This document shows positions 41,306 through 49,342 of a stretch of 64,000 bases of DNA, in pieces (within the stretch, counting starts at the first letter, position 1; each line of letters begins with the position of its first letter). The DNA lies in assembly GCF_001509835.1 (NCBI RefSeq), contig NZ_JXTJ01000015.1, positions 1 through 64,000 on the forward strand, read 5' to 3'. The notes beneath the pieces were generated by a model. The model ran no database searches. It was not told the DNA's origin and saw only the letters and a list, made by a program, of their open reading frames with translations. The translations under genes and the position numbers were made by a program. The DNA comes from Allobosea sp. WAO (lineage in GTDB: Bacteria; Pseudomonadota; Alphaproteobacteria; Rhizobiales; Beijerinckiaceae).

Positions 41306-42118
41306 CTAATCGCGAGGTTCGGATTGGAAGTACTGGGACACCGCCAGCAGCACGATCGACAGGACGATCAGCAGCGACGAGATCGCCGCGATCGTGGGGT
41401 CGATCTCGTCGCGCAAGGCGAGGAACATGCGCCGCGTCAAGGTCGCCTTGTCGCCGCCGGCGATCAGCAGGCCGATCACCACCTCGTCGAGCGAGGTGAT
41501 GAAGGCGAGCAGGGCGCCGGAGATCACGGAATTGCGGATCTGCGGCAGGGTCACGGTGAGGAAGGCGCGCGGGCGCGAGGCCCCCATGCTGCGGGCGACC
41601 ATCTCCTGGTTCATGTCGAAGCTCTTGAACCCGGCCGTGACCGAGATCAGCACGAGCGGCAGCGCCAGCACCGTATGCGCGAGCACGAGGCCCGACAGCG
41701 AATTGTTCAGCTCCAGCGGCGCGAAGAACAGGAAGATGCCGATGGCGAGCAGGATGACCGGGATCATCATCGGCAGCGTCAGGGCGACCTGGACGAGGCG
41801 TCCGGCACCGCTGCGTGCGAGGTGTAGGCCATAGGCGGCGAGCGTGCCGGTCACGGTCGCGACGATGGTCGTCAGGAAGGCGGCTTGCAGCGACACGACC
41901 GTGGCGTCGCGCCATTCGAGCGAGCCGAAATAGGCACGATACCAGCGCAGCGACCAGGATTCCGGCGGGAACGACAGGTAGCGCGAATCCGAGAAGCTCA
42001 TCGGGATCACGAGCAGCGTCGGTGCGATCAGGAAGACGATGACCAGACCGCACAGGACATAGAGCCAGAGCCTGTCGAGATGGGTGATCTGCGTGCTCGT
42101 AGCTGGCTGTCGCAGCAT
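41306..42118 (-). CDS. Polyamine/opine-type ABC importer permease (PotC-like)
   Basis: A 270-residue permease with six helices, starting near 'LYVLCGLVIVFLIAPTLLVI'. The EAA loop is 'EMVARSMGASRPRAFLTVTLPQI' (read in parts, about 170-190). The substrate group (PotC/YdcV-like) moves spermidine, putrescine or related cations. Its ATG overlaps the stop of the PotB-like gene (ATGA), so the two are coupled. It belongs to the GntR-linked operon. Confidence 0.9.
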   Translation of the reverse strand: MLRQPATSTQITHLDRLWLYVLCGLVIVFLIAPTLLVIPMSFSDSRYLSFPPESWSLRWYRAYFGSLEWRDATVVSLQAAFLTTIVATVTGTLAAYGLHLARSGAGRLVQVALTLPMMIPVILLAIGIFLFFAPLELNNSLSGLVLAHTVLALPLVLISVTAGFKSFDMNQEMVARSMGASRPRAFLTVTLPQIRNSVISGALLAFITSLDEVVIGLLIAGGDKATLTRRMFLALRDEIDPTIAAISSLLIVLSIVLLAVSQYFQSEPRD

Positions 42119-43026
42119 CAGCGTGCCTCCCCGAGTTTCGCCGAGCCGGTCAGCTTCGCGACCAGCCAGAGGATGCCGAGCGTGATGACCAGGAGGACGA
42201 CGCCCATGGCGCTGGCGGCGCCCCAGTCGGCATAGACGGTGGTCGAACGCTCGATCTGCATCGCCCACATCATCACGCGGCCGCCGCCGAGCAGGGCGGG
42301 GGTGACGTAGAAGCCGAGCGACAGCACGAAGACGACGATCAGGCCGGCCGCGAGGCCCGGGAAGGAGAGCGGCACATAGATCTGCCAGAAGGCGCGGATC
42401 GGCGAGGCGCCGAGATTGGCGGCCGCGCGCATGTAATCCTCGCTGATCGTCTTCATGGTCGCGTAGAGCGGTAGCACCATGAAGGGCAGCATGATGTGGG
42501 TCATGCCGATCGCCGTGCCGGTGAAATTATGCACCAGCCGCAACGGCTCCTCGATGATGCCGAGCTTCTGCAGCCAGGTATTGACGAGGCCCCGGCGCTG
42601 CAGCAGCACCAGCCAAGCGTAGGTCCGCACCAGCAGCGAAGTCCAGAACGGGAAGAGCACGCAGAGCAGGACGAGGCTCGCCCAGCGCCGCGGCAGCTGC
42701 GAGGCGAGGTACGCCAGCGGGTAGCCGAGCAGCAGGCAGACCACGGTGACAGTGAAGGCCAGCTCGAAAGTGGTCCGCAGCGTCAGCAGATAGGTCGGGT
42801 GCAGCAGCCTCTGGTAGTGGATGAGGGTGAAGCCGCTCTTGTCGACGAAGGACAGCCAGAACAGCCAGGCTATCGGGATGAGCACGACGAAGCCGACGAG
42901 CAGGAGCGCCGGCAGCGTCAGCGCCAGCATCGAGCGTCGCTCGCCATGGGCCTGGCGCCGCAGCGCCTCCTCATTGGCTCCGGACGCCGTGCCGCCGGCT
43001 GCGATCTGATCCAGAGCCAGCGTCAT
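42118..43026 (-). CDS. Polyamine/opine-type ABC importer permease (PotB-like)
   Basis: A 302-residue permease with six helices after a charged N-terminal tail of about 32 residues. The first helix is 'LTLPALLLVGFVVLIPIAWL'. The EAA loop is 'DYMRAAANLGASPIRAFWQI'. It pairs with the PotC-like permease to form the channel. Its start overlaps the stop of the ATPase gene by four bases (43023-43026). Confidence 0.9.
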   Translation of the reverse strand: MTLALDQIAAGGTASGANEEALRRQAHGERRSMLALTLPALLLVGFVVLIPIAWLFWLSFVDKSGFTLIHYQRLLHPTYLLTLRTTFELAFTVTVVCLLLGYPLAYLASQLPRRWASLVLLCVLFPFWTSLLVRTYAWLVLLQRRGLVNTWLQKLGIIEEPLRLVHNFTGTAIGMTHIMLPFMVLPLYATMKTISEDYMRAAANLGASPIRAFWQIYVPLSFPGLAAGLIVVFVLSLGFYVTPALLGGGRVMMWAMQIERSTTVYADWGAASAMGVVLLVITLGILWLVAKLTGSAKLGEAR

Positions 43027-44165
43027 GACCGGCCCGTTTGCGGGGCATCCGCGTCGGCTGGGACGATGATCGCGTCCTCGGCGGAAAACCCGACCCGGAC
43101 CGCGGTGCCCATCTCGGGGAGGACTTCGTCCGTGCGCAGGGAGCGCCGGATCGCGATCTCATGATCGCTCGCGGTCCTGACATAGGTGACGATGCTGTCG
43201 CCTTGGAAGACGTTCTGGCGGACATGGCCGGCGATGACGTTGGCCTCGGCCGGCGCCGCATCGGCAAGGAGGCGCAGCTTTTCCGGTCGCAGCACGAGGA
43301 AGCTCGACGCGCTGCTCGCCGGTGCCGGCGCCGCGCTGAGCAGTGGGGCGCCGGCGAAGCTCGGCCGCCCATCCCGGACCTCGATGGGCAAGGTCGAGGA
43401 CTCGCCGATGAAGCTCGCGACGAAATGCGTGGCCGGCCGCTCGTAGAGTTCGCGGGGACGGTCGAGCTGGACGACGCGGCCGCGGTTGATCACCGCGATC
43501 CGGTCCGACATCGTCAGCGCCTCGCGCTGGTCGTGCGTCACGTAGACCGTGGTCATGCCGAGGCGATCATGCAGGCGACGGACCTCGAGCTGCATCTGCT
43601 CGCGCAGATTCTTGTCGAGCGCGGAGAGCGGCTCGTCCATCAGCAGGATACGCGGCTCGAAGATGACCGCGCGCGCCAACGCGACACGCTGGCGCTGGCC
43701 GCCGGACAACTGGTCGATGCGCCGCTCGCCGAAAGCGCTCAGCTGAATGAGATCGAGCGCGCGCTCGACCCGCCCGGCGATCTCCCGCGCCGGCACGTTT
43801 CGCAGCTTGAGTGGGTAAGCGAGATTGCCCGCGACCGTCATGTGCGGGAACAGCGCATAGTTCTGGAACACCATGCCGATGTCGCGCTTGTGCGGCGGCA
43901 GCAGCACCACCTCCCGATCGGCGAAGCGGACGCTGCCCGATTGCGGCCGCACGAAACCGGCGAGCACCATCAGCAGCGTGGTCTTGCCGGAGCCGGAGGG
44001 GCCGAGCAGGGTGATGAACTCGCCGCTCCTGATCGACAGGCTGACATCGTCGAGCGCCTTGAAGGAGCCGTATGACTTGACCAGGCGCTCGATCGTGATC
44101 GGCAGGGAGGCGCTGCGGTTGCCACCGGCCGCCGGAGCGTCGGCAGGTGTAGCCATGACTGTCAT
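43023..44165 (-). CDS. Polyamine/opine-type ABC importer ATPase (PotA-like)
   Basis: A 380-residue ATPase. Walker A 'LLGPSGSGKTTLLMV' (about 53-67), Q-loop 'GMVFQNYALFPHMTV', signature 'QLSGGQRQRVALARAV', Walker B 'ILLMDEPLSALDKNL' and H-loop 'YVTHDQREALT' are complete. A TOBE domain spans about 290-365. It lies directly after the binding-protein gene in transcription order, separated by a 56-bp gap that holds a strong stem-loop. Confidence 0.92.
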   Translation of the reverse strand: MTVMATPADAPAAGGNRSASLPITIERLVKSYGSFKALDDVSLSIRSGEFITLLGPSGSGKTTLLMVLAGFVRPQSGSVRFADREVVLLPPHKRDIGMVFQNYALFPHMTVAGNLAYPLKLRNVPAREIAGRVERALDLIQLSAFGERRIDQLSGGQRQRVALARAVIFEPRILLMDEPLSALDKNLREQMQLEVRRLHDRLGMTTVYVTHDQREALTMSDRIAVINRGRVVQLDRPRELYERPATHFVASFIGESSTLPIEVRDGRPSFAGAPLLSAAPAPASSASSFLVLRPEKLRLLADAAPAEANVIAGHVRQNVFQGDSIVTYVRTASDHEIAIRRSLRTDEVLPEMGTAVRVGFSAEDAIIVPADADAPQTGRS

Positions 44166-44187
44166 CCTGTTACCTTTTCATGCGAGG

Positions 44188-44215
44188 GCGGCCGGGCCCG
44201 GGCAGGCCCGGCCGC
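44188..44215 (-). other. Strong intercistronic stem-loop after the binding-protein gene
   Basis: An 11-bp perfect stem GCGGCCGGGCC / GGCCCGGCCGC with a 6-nt loop, seven bases past the stop of the binding-protein gene on the minus strand. The base sequence after it in the direction of transcription is not U-rich, favouring mRNA stabilisation over termination. Confidence 0.65.
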
Positions 44216-44221
44216 TCGTGT

Positions 44222-45259
44222 TCAGCGCTGGATGAACAGGTCGAACTGCTTGGTCAGCTCGTCGAGATTCGCGGCCCAGTAGTTCGCGTCGAGCACGAAG
44301 CCCTTCTTGGCGTTCTCCGGGGAGCTGGGCAGCTTCGCTGCGACCTCCGGCTTGATGATGCCCGTGTTGAAGGCCTCGACATTGGCCGGGCCGTAATTGA
44401 TGTACAGGGCGATACGGGCCTGGACCTCCGGACGGCTCATGATCTCGATCGCCTTCATCGCCAGGTCCTTGTTCTTGGCGCCCTTGGGCACGACCCAGCA
44501 GTCCGTCAGCAGCATCTGCTGGTTGAAGGTCAGACTCACCTTCTCACCCTCGGTCGCGAGGGCTTCGGCGCGGCCGTTCCAGATCGCCGCCATCTCGACC
44601 TCGCGATCCTTCAGCACCTGCTGAGACTGGGCGCCGGAGGCCCACCAGACGACGACGTCCTTCTTGATCGCCTCTAGCTTCTTGAAGGCGCGCGCAGTGT
44701 CGAGCGGGTAGAGCTTGTCCATCGACACGCCGTCGGCGAGCAGGGCGGATTCGAGCGCGTAGACCGGGCTGCGGCGCATGGTGCGGCCGCCGGGGAAGGT
44801 CTTGGTGTCCCACATGTCGGCCCAGCTCGACGGCTTCTTGTCGCGATACTTCTCGTCGCTCCAGGCCAGGGTCGTGGCGTAGACCAGATTCGAGATCCAG
44901 CCCTTGCCCTTCATATTGTCGGCGATGCCCTTGACCCCGAGGATGGCCGGCGTCAGCGGCTCGGTGTTGCCTTCCTTGTCGAGCAGCGCGCAGCCATAAT
45001 TGCCCTGCTGGACGAGATCCCAGGTCGGGCGCCCGGAGGCCACCTGCGCGCGCACATCGGCGACGCCGGAGGTGGTCTCCTCCTTGATCGTCACGCCGAG
45101 CTCCTTCTCGACGATGTTGAACCAGGCCTCCCTCTGCGCCTTCTGGTAGGCGCCGCCCCAGGACGAGATCGTCAGGGTCTGTTGGGCCGCGGCCGGTGCG
45201 ACATGGCCTGCCGTGGCGGCCAATGCGACCGCGGCCAAGGCGTGAGCGACGAATTTCAT
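44222..45259 (-). CDS. ABC importer substrate-binding protein (PotD/family 1)
   Basis: A 345-residue periplasmic protein. The signal peptide is 'KFVAHALAAVALAATAGHV' with cleavage near 'APAAAQQ'. The mature protein starts 'TLTISSWGGAYQKAQREAWF', the hallmark of spermidine/putrescine/opine-type binding proteins. The start ATG is preceded by AAGGGGAGATACC. It is followed on the transcript by the ATPase and two permeases. The ligand could be a polyamine, guanidino compound or dipeptide-like molecule processed by the downstream M24/FAD/M20 enzymes. Confidence 0.9.
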   Translation of the reverse strand: MKFVAHALAAVALAATAGHVAPAAAQQTLTISSWGGAYQKAQREAWFNIVEKELGVTIKEETTSGVADVRAQVASGRPTWDLVQQGNYGCALLDKEGNTEPLTPAILGVKGIADNMKGKGWISNLVYATTLAWSDEKYRDKKPSSWADMWDTKTFPGGRTMRRSPVYALESALLADGVSMDKLYPLDTARAFKKLEAIKKDVVVWWASGAQSQQVLKDREVEMAAIWNGRAEALATEGEKVSLTFNQQMLLTDCWVVPKGAKNKDLAMKAIEIMSRPEVQARIALYINYGPANVEAFNTGIIKPEVAAKLPSSPENAKKGFVLDANYWAANLDELTKQFDLFIQR

Positions 45260-45308
45260 GGTATCTCCCCTTGTGGTTATGCGCGCATGCAGATGAGGCT
45301 GTGCTCTC

Positions 45309-45336
45309 ATTCTCGCGTCACGTCTGACGCGAGAAT
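45309..45336 (-). other. Perfect 12-bp hairpin over the amidohydrolase stop codon
   Basis: ATTCTCGCGTCA-CGTC-TGACGCGAGAAT. The minus-strand stop TGA (45318-45320) lies in the stem. No U-run follows, so readthrough to the binding-protein gene 58 bp on remains possible. Confidence 0.7.
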
Positions 45337-46946
45337 ATTCGATCTCCCCCGAGATAGGTTTCATCGACACGGACATCGGCGAGGGTCTCCGGATCCACGC
45401 TGAAGACATCCTCGTGAAGGATAGAAAAGTCCGCAAGCTTGCCGACTCCCAGATCACCCTTGATGTGTTCTTCCTTGCCGCAATAGGCGCCGAGCGTCGT
45501 GTAGGCTTCGACGGCCTCGTAGACGCTCACCGCCTCGCGGCGGTCGAGATCGGCGCCGCTGTCGGTCTTGCGGTTCACCATCGAGTAGATGCCGCGGAAC
45601 GGGTTGGGGTGGCAGACCGGGCAATCGGAATGGCCCGGCGCCTTCACGCCTGCATCGATCATGCTCCGGTGGGGCCACATGTACCGCATCGCCGCGGCGC
45701 CGCGATTGCGCCGATAGGCATCGCCGAGATCGTAGGCGAAGCCGGTGGCGGAGGAGCAGATGACCTGCAGCTTCTTGAGGCGCTCGAGGATGGCCGGGGT
45801 GACGTTGCAGCAATGCTCGACGCGCAGCCGGTGATCGCGGACCGGGTGATGTTGGAGCGCGTGCTCGAATGCATCGAGCACGAAGTCGATACCGCGGTCG
45901 CCGACACCATCCGCGCCGACGAGCAGACCTGCCTTGTGCGCGCGCAGGACCCGCTGCTTGAAATCCTCGAGCTCGTAGAGCAGCATCCCCCGATTGTCCT
46001 CGGGCTCGCCGAGGACCTTCTCGCCGATATAGGGCTCGTAATAGGCGGCGGTCCGTCCGCTGGTCGAGCAGTCCGGGCACCATTCCACCCCGGTCAGCCG
46101 GATCCATTCGTCGCCGAAGCCGGTGCGCCAGCCCGAGCGGATGATCGCGTCGATCAGCTCGTCCTCGCGGCCGCTGGCCAGGAGGCCGACGCGCATGCGC
46201 AGCTCGTTGTTCTCGCGCATCTTCTGATAGGCGACGATGCCTTGCGTCGAACACAGGCTGTTGTGCACGGACGTGATGCCGTAGGACGCGAAATCGTCGA
46301 AGACCCGCACCAGGCCGCCGGCGAAGTCGTCCGGCGTGAAGCCGCGCTGGCAGAGATTGACGATCTCATGGGCGGCCGTCTCGCGCAGCAGCCCGGTCAG
46401 CTCGCCCGTCTGCGGGTCACGGTCGAGGCGGCCGAAGGGCGGATCGCCGCTCTCGCGCGTGAAGCCGGCGGCGGCCAGGGCCGCGCTGTTGGCGAAGCCC
46501 AGATGCGCGTCGCGCCGGTAGAGAAAGGCCGGTCGCCCGCCGGCTGCATGGTCGAGCTCGTCACGCGTCGGATAGCCACCCAGCCGGGTATCGTCGTAGC
46601 GAAAGCCGACGAACCAGTGATCGGCCGGCTTGCCCTTGAGCGTGGCGCGGACATGGGCGAGCACGTCATCCTTGCTGCCGAACCCGCTGGACAGGTCCGA
46701 CCAGCGGCCGAGCCGGGCGCCGTGCATGTCGGGATGGCAGTGACTGTCGATGAAGCCCGGCAGCACGGTCCGACCGCCGCAGTCGATCCGCTCGGCGAAG
46801 GGCGCGAGTTCCTTGATCTCCTGGTTGCTGCCATGTGCGACGACCTTGGAGCCGCTGATCGCGAAGGCCTCGATGAAGTGATCCGAGCGCTCCATTGTCG
46901 CGATCTTGCCGTTGATCACGATCCTGTCGATCCGAGGCACTGTCAT
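45318..46946 (-). CDS. Amidohydrolase family protein (YtcJ-like)
   Basis: A 542-residue metal-dependent amidohydrolase. The N-terminal HxH is in 'VLPGFIDSHCHPDMHG' (about 60-75), a later metal His in 'LRVEHCCNVTPAILERL', and the conserved Asp-type region is 'KAPGHSDCPVCHPNPF'. The C-terminal 'VGKLADFSILHEDVF' is the small beta-sandwich typical of YtcJ proteins. It hydrolyses an amide or related bond. The ATG 46946 is chosen over GTG 46958, since GGGGGAG lies just before the latter and about 12-13 bases before the former; either is possible. It is the first gene of the eight-gene operon divergent from gntR. Confidence 0.85.
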   Translation of the reverse strand: MTVPRIDRIVINGKIATMERSDHFIEAFAISGSKVVAHGSNQEIKELAPFAERIDCGGRTVLPGFIDSHCHPDMHGARLGRWSDLSSGFGSKDDVLAHVRATLKGKPADHWFVGFRYDDTRLGGYPTRDELDHAAGGRPAFLYRRDAHLGFANSAALAAAGFTRESGDPPFGRLDRDPQTGELTGLLRETAAHEIVNLCQRGFTPDDFAGGLVRVFDDFASYGITSVHNSLCSTQGIVAYQKMRENNELRMRVGLLASGREDELIDAIIRSGWRTGFGDEWIRLTGVEWCPDCSTSGRTAAYYEPYIGEKVLGEPEDNRGMLLYELEDFKQRVLRAHKAGLLVGADGVGDRGIDFVLDAFEHALQHHPVRDHRLRVEHCCNVTPAILERLKKLQVICSSATGFAYDLGDAYRRNRGAAAMRYMWPHRSMIDAGVKAPGHSDCPVCHPNPFRGIYSMVNRKTDSGADLDRREAVSVYEAVEAYTTLGAYCGKEEHIKGDLGVGKLADFSILHEDVFSVDPETLADVRVDETYLGGDRIFSRQT

Positions 46947-47112
46947 CGACGATCTCACTCCCCCCGCTCAGCGCGGCGCTCGACAAATCCCGCGCATCGC
47001 CAGGCCGTGGCGCGGACGTCCGCGGACGGCGTTAGGGTGGCGTCGGCCGGAAAACGAAGCTGCATGCCCGGCGCCCGATAACCGCAGCTGCAGCGCTGCG
47101 TCAGGTCTTGTT

Positions 47113-47124
47113 TGACATGTCAGT
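47113..47124. promoter_or_regulatory. Operator candidate 1 in the amidohydrolase-gntR divergent region
   Basis: TGACATGTCAGT, with the perfect 10-bp palindrome TGACATGTCA. It matches the second site near gntR in 11 of 12 bases and lies 167 bp from the amidohydrolase start. Confidence 0.5.
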
Positions 47125-47223
47125 AGAGGCAGCGTCACAAAGCTGAGAGGCGTTGTCAATCATGAATTTTCACGGAAACGCGAGCGCGGCCGCCTTGCCG
47201 ATCTGTGAGGTTGCGACCTAATC

Positions 47224-47235
47224 TGATATGTCAGT
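47224..47235. promoter_or_regulatory. Operator candidate 2, just upstream of gntR
   Basis: TGATATGTCAGT, 37 bases before the gntR start and 111 bp from the first copy. Its position suits autoregulation by the GntR protein. Confidence 0.5.
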
Positions 47236-47271
47236 TTAAGCCGACGTCCCAGGCGGTCTGAGGAGAGATGA

Positions 47272-47937
47272 ATGGGTTTTGCGGGGGAGGCGTCCTCGAC
47301 CTTGGCCGTGGAAGCCTACAGGCGTCTCGAGGAGATGATCATCCTCGGCGAGCTCAGGCCGGGAACGCGGTTGTCGGAGCAGACGCTGGCGCAGGCCCTG
47401 GCCCTGGGGCGCACGCCGATTCGCGAGGCCCTGCAGAGGCTGCGCGAGAACAATCTCGTCGATATCCTGCCGCGCTCCGGCGTCTTCGTGACGGATGTCG
47501 ACTTCCGGGACCAGTTTCTGCTGATGGAGGTTCGTCGCCCCCTGGAGTGCCAGGTTGCGGTGCGGGCCGCGAGGCTCGCCTCGAACGAGGACAGGGCGCG
47601 CTTCATGGAGATGGCGCAGCGCATGCGGGCTGTCGTCGATGCCGGGGACAAGGTCGGCTTGATGAACGTCGACCGAAGCTTCAAGGATTTGTCGTTGCGG
47701 GTAGCGCGCAACAAGTTCCTGACTGCGGCGCTCGCTCCCATTCAGGCCAATTCCCGTCGCGTGTACTTCATGCATCTCGAGGCGACGAACATTCCCATAG
47801 GGCATGCGCATGCTGATGCGATCGAGGCGATCGGGCGCGGCGATGTCGATCGGTCATTGGAGGCCGCGACGAGATTTCTCGATGAGATGGAGTCCTTCCT
47901 GAGGCGACGGCTCGCGAATAGTCTTGTGTTTTCGTAG
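47272..47937 (+). CDS. GntR-family regulator (FadR/FCD type)
   Basis: A 221-residue regulator. The N-terminal wHTH includes 'RRLEEMIILGELRPGTRLSE' and 'LGRTPIREALQRLRENNLVD' (about 17-62). The C-terminal FCD ligand domain has 'FLLMEVRRPLECQVAVRAAR' and the metal-binding His in 'AHADAIEAI' with upstream Asp 'NVDRSFKDL'. FCD regulators respond to carboxylic acids or amino acids. AGGAG is six bases before the ATG. It is divergent from the amidohydrolase-importer operon and probably controls it through the two TGAYATGTCAGT sites. Confidence 0.9.
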   Translation: MGFAGEASSTLAVEAYRRLEEMIILGELRPGTRLSEQTLAQALALGRTPIREALQRLRENNLVDILPRSGVFVTDVDFRDQFLLMEVRRPLECQVAVRAARLASNEDRARFMEMAQRMRAVVDAGDKVGLMNVDRSFKDLSLRVARNKFLTAALAPIQANSRRVYFMHLEATNIPIGHAHADAIEAIGRGDVDRSLEAATRFLDEMESFLRRRLANSLVFS

Positions 47938-48405
47938 CCTTAGCAAGGCTTCCGCCGGAGAGGTTCCGGAAGTGGTCCAATCGCTCTGGTGAAAAGGCGT
48001 AAGTTTCGGCTCGTGGGCCGGGCGGGTGGGGTCTTGCGCGGCCGTGACGGGCCGCTCGTAGCGGCCGCGTCGCGAGGAGTTGCACTGACCAGCCCGTTTG
48101 GCGACGCTGTGGGATCGCCGGCCGAGCAAGCCTGCCAAGCTTGACAAGCCCGTGCATTCAAACGACCAACGCGACGTTCCCGGGGCGGGCATGATCTTGG
48201 ATGTCCAGCCTGCTCGAGTCGCCAGGAGATGCCGTGCATGCCATTACGCATCATGAGTGAGCCGGGCACGGCGGGCGAACGTCGCGCGGCATCCGGCCCG
48301 AGCTTTCCGGCACGGTATTAAGCTGTTCGCTCACAAATCTTCTTACAGTCGCAGTCGCAGCAGCAGTGCGCGATAGACTGTGCATTGCAGCCAGGGCCAT
48401 CGTCG
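47938..48405. other. 468-bp intergenic region without a supported gene
   Basis: Open frames here have no ribosome sites or recognisable protein motifs. A short CAGTCGCAGCAGCAG-type run near 48350-48366 is a simple repeat. The promoter for the deacetylase gene should lie in the last 100 bp. I see no RNA gene. Confidence 0.5.
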
Positions 48406-49305
48406 ATGATCAGCAATCCGATCCCCTGGCCGAACAATGCGCGTTGCGCCGTCGCCTATACCTTCGACATGGACGCGGAGGCGCTGCTTCACATCAACTT
48501 CCGCGAGCAGGCGCCGGACCGTGTCGCACTGGCCTCGATGCTGCGTTACGAGCCGCAGGTCGCCGTGCCGCGGCTTCTGGAGATATTCCGCCGCTTCGGG
48601 CTGCGGCAGACCTTCTTCATCCCGGGATGGTGCGTCGAAGCCTATCCGGCGACCGTCGAACAGATCCTCGCGGCGGGGCATGAGCTCGGCCATCACGGCT
48701 ATCTCCACAAGCGGCCGAATACCCAGAACCGTGACGAGGAAGCGGAGAGCCTCGGACGCGGGATCGAGGCGTTGGTACGGCTGAGCGGGCACAAGCCTGC
48801 GGGTTATCGCGCACCGGCCTACGCGTTTTCCCGGCATACGCTGGAGCTGCTGCAGGAAAGCGGCTTCCGCTATGACAGCTCGCTCATGGGCGACGACCAG
48901 CCCTATCTGATCGGCAATGAGCGCGGCGACCTCGTCGAGCTTCCGACCGACATGTCGCTCGACGACTGGACGCAGTATGTCTGCATCAAGGAGTTCGGCT
49001 ACATGCTGCCGATCGCCTCGCCAGAGCGGGCGATGGAGGTCTTCCGGGCGGAATTCGACGCCGCCTGGCGCCATGGTGGTCTCTGGAACGCCGTCTGGCA
49101 TCCCTTCGTCTCGGGCCGGCCGTCGCGTGCCGACGCCTTCGCCGGGCTGATCGAATACATGCAGGAGAAGGGCGGCGTCTGGTTCGCCACCCTTGCCGAG
49201 ATCGCCGCCCATGTCCGCGGCCTCGCCGAGCAGGGCATCTGGCAGCCGCGGCGCGATCAGGTCCCGTTCTGGCCCGAGCCCCTGCAGGACAGGGAATTGT
49301 CCTGA
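48406..49305 (+). CDS. Polysaccharide deacetylase family protein (NodB domain, PuuE-like)
   Basis: A 299-residue carbohydrate esterase 4 fold protein. The catalytic Asp pair is 'VAYTFDMDAEALLH' (about 19-32), the metal His pair is 'LGHHGYLHKRPNT' and the Arg/Asp-like 'AGYRAPAYAFS' is the usual motif 3. There is no signal peptide, so it acts in the cytoplasm. Cytoplasmic members such as PuuE allantoinase hydrolyse small cyclic amides. With M20 and amidinotransferase-fold genes nearby, a ureide or N-acyl substrate is more likely than polysaccharide. It converges with the FAD oxidase gene, 37 bp between the ends. Confidence 0.83.
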   Translation: MISNPIPWPNNARCAVAYTFDMDAEALLHINFREQAPDRVALASMLRYEPQVAVPRLLEIFRRFGLRQTFFIPGWCVEAYPATVEQILAAGHELGHHGYLHKRPNTQNRDEEAESLGRGIEALVRLSGHKPAGYRAPAYAFSRHTLELLQESGFRYDSSLMGDDQPYLIGNERGDLVELPTDMSLDDWTQYVCIKEFGYMLPIASPERAMEVFRAEFDAAWRHGGLWNAVWHPFVSGRPSRADAFAGLIEYMQEKGGVWFATLAEIAAHVRGLAEQGIWQPRRDQVPFWPEPLQDRELS

Positions 49306-49342
49306 GATCGCGACCGGCGGCCAGGAACCGCAGGACGGAACA

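Noticed and set aside
45414..47081. 555-residue plus-strand open frame
   Set aside because: It mirrors the amidohydrolase gene, has no motifs and would overlap the operators.
47854..48269. Minus-strand open frames in the gap after gntR
   Set aside because: No ribosome site, no motifs, and partial overlap with gntR; left as intergenic.
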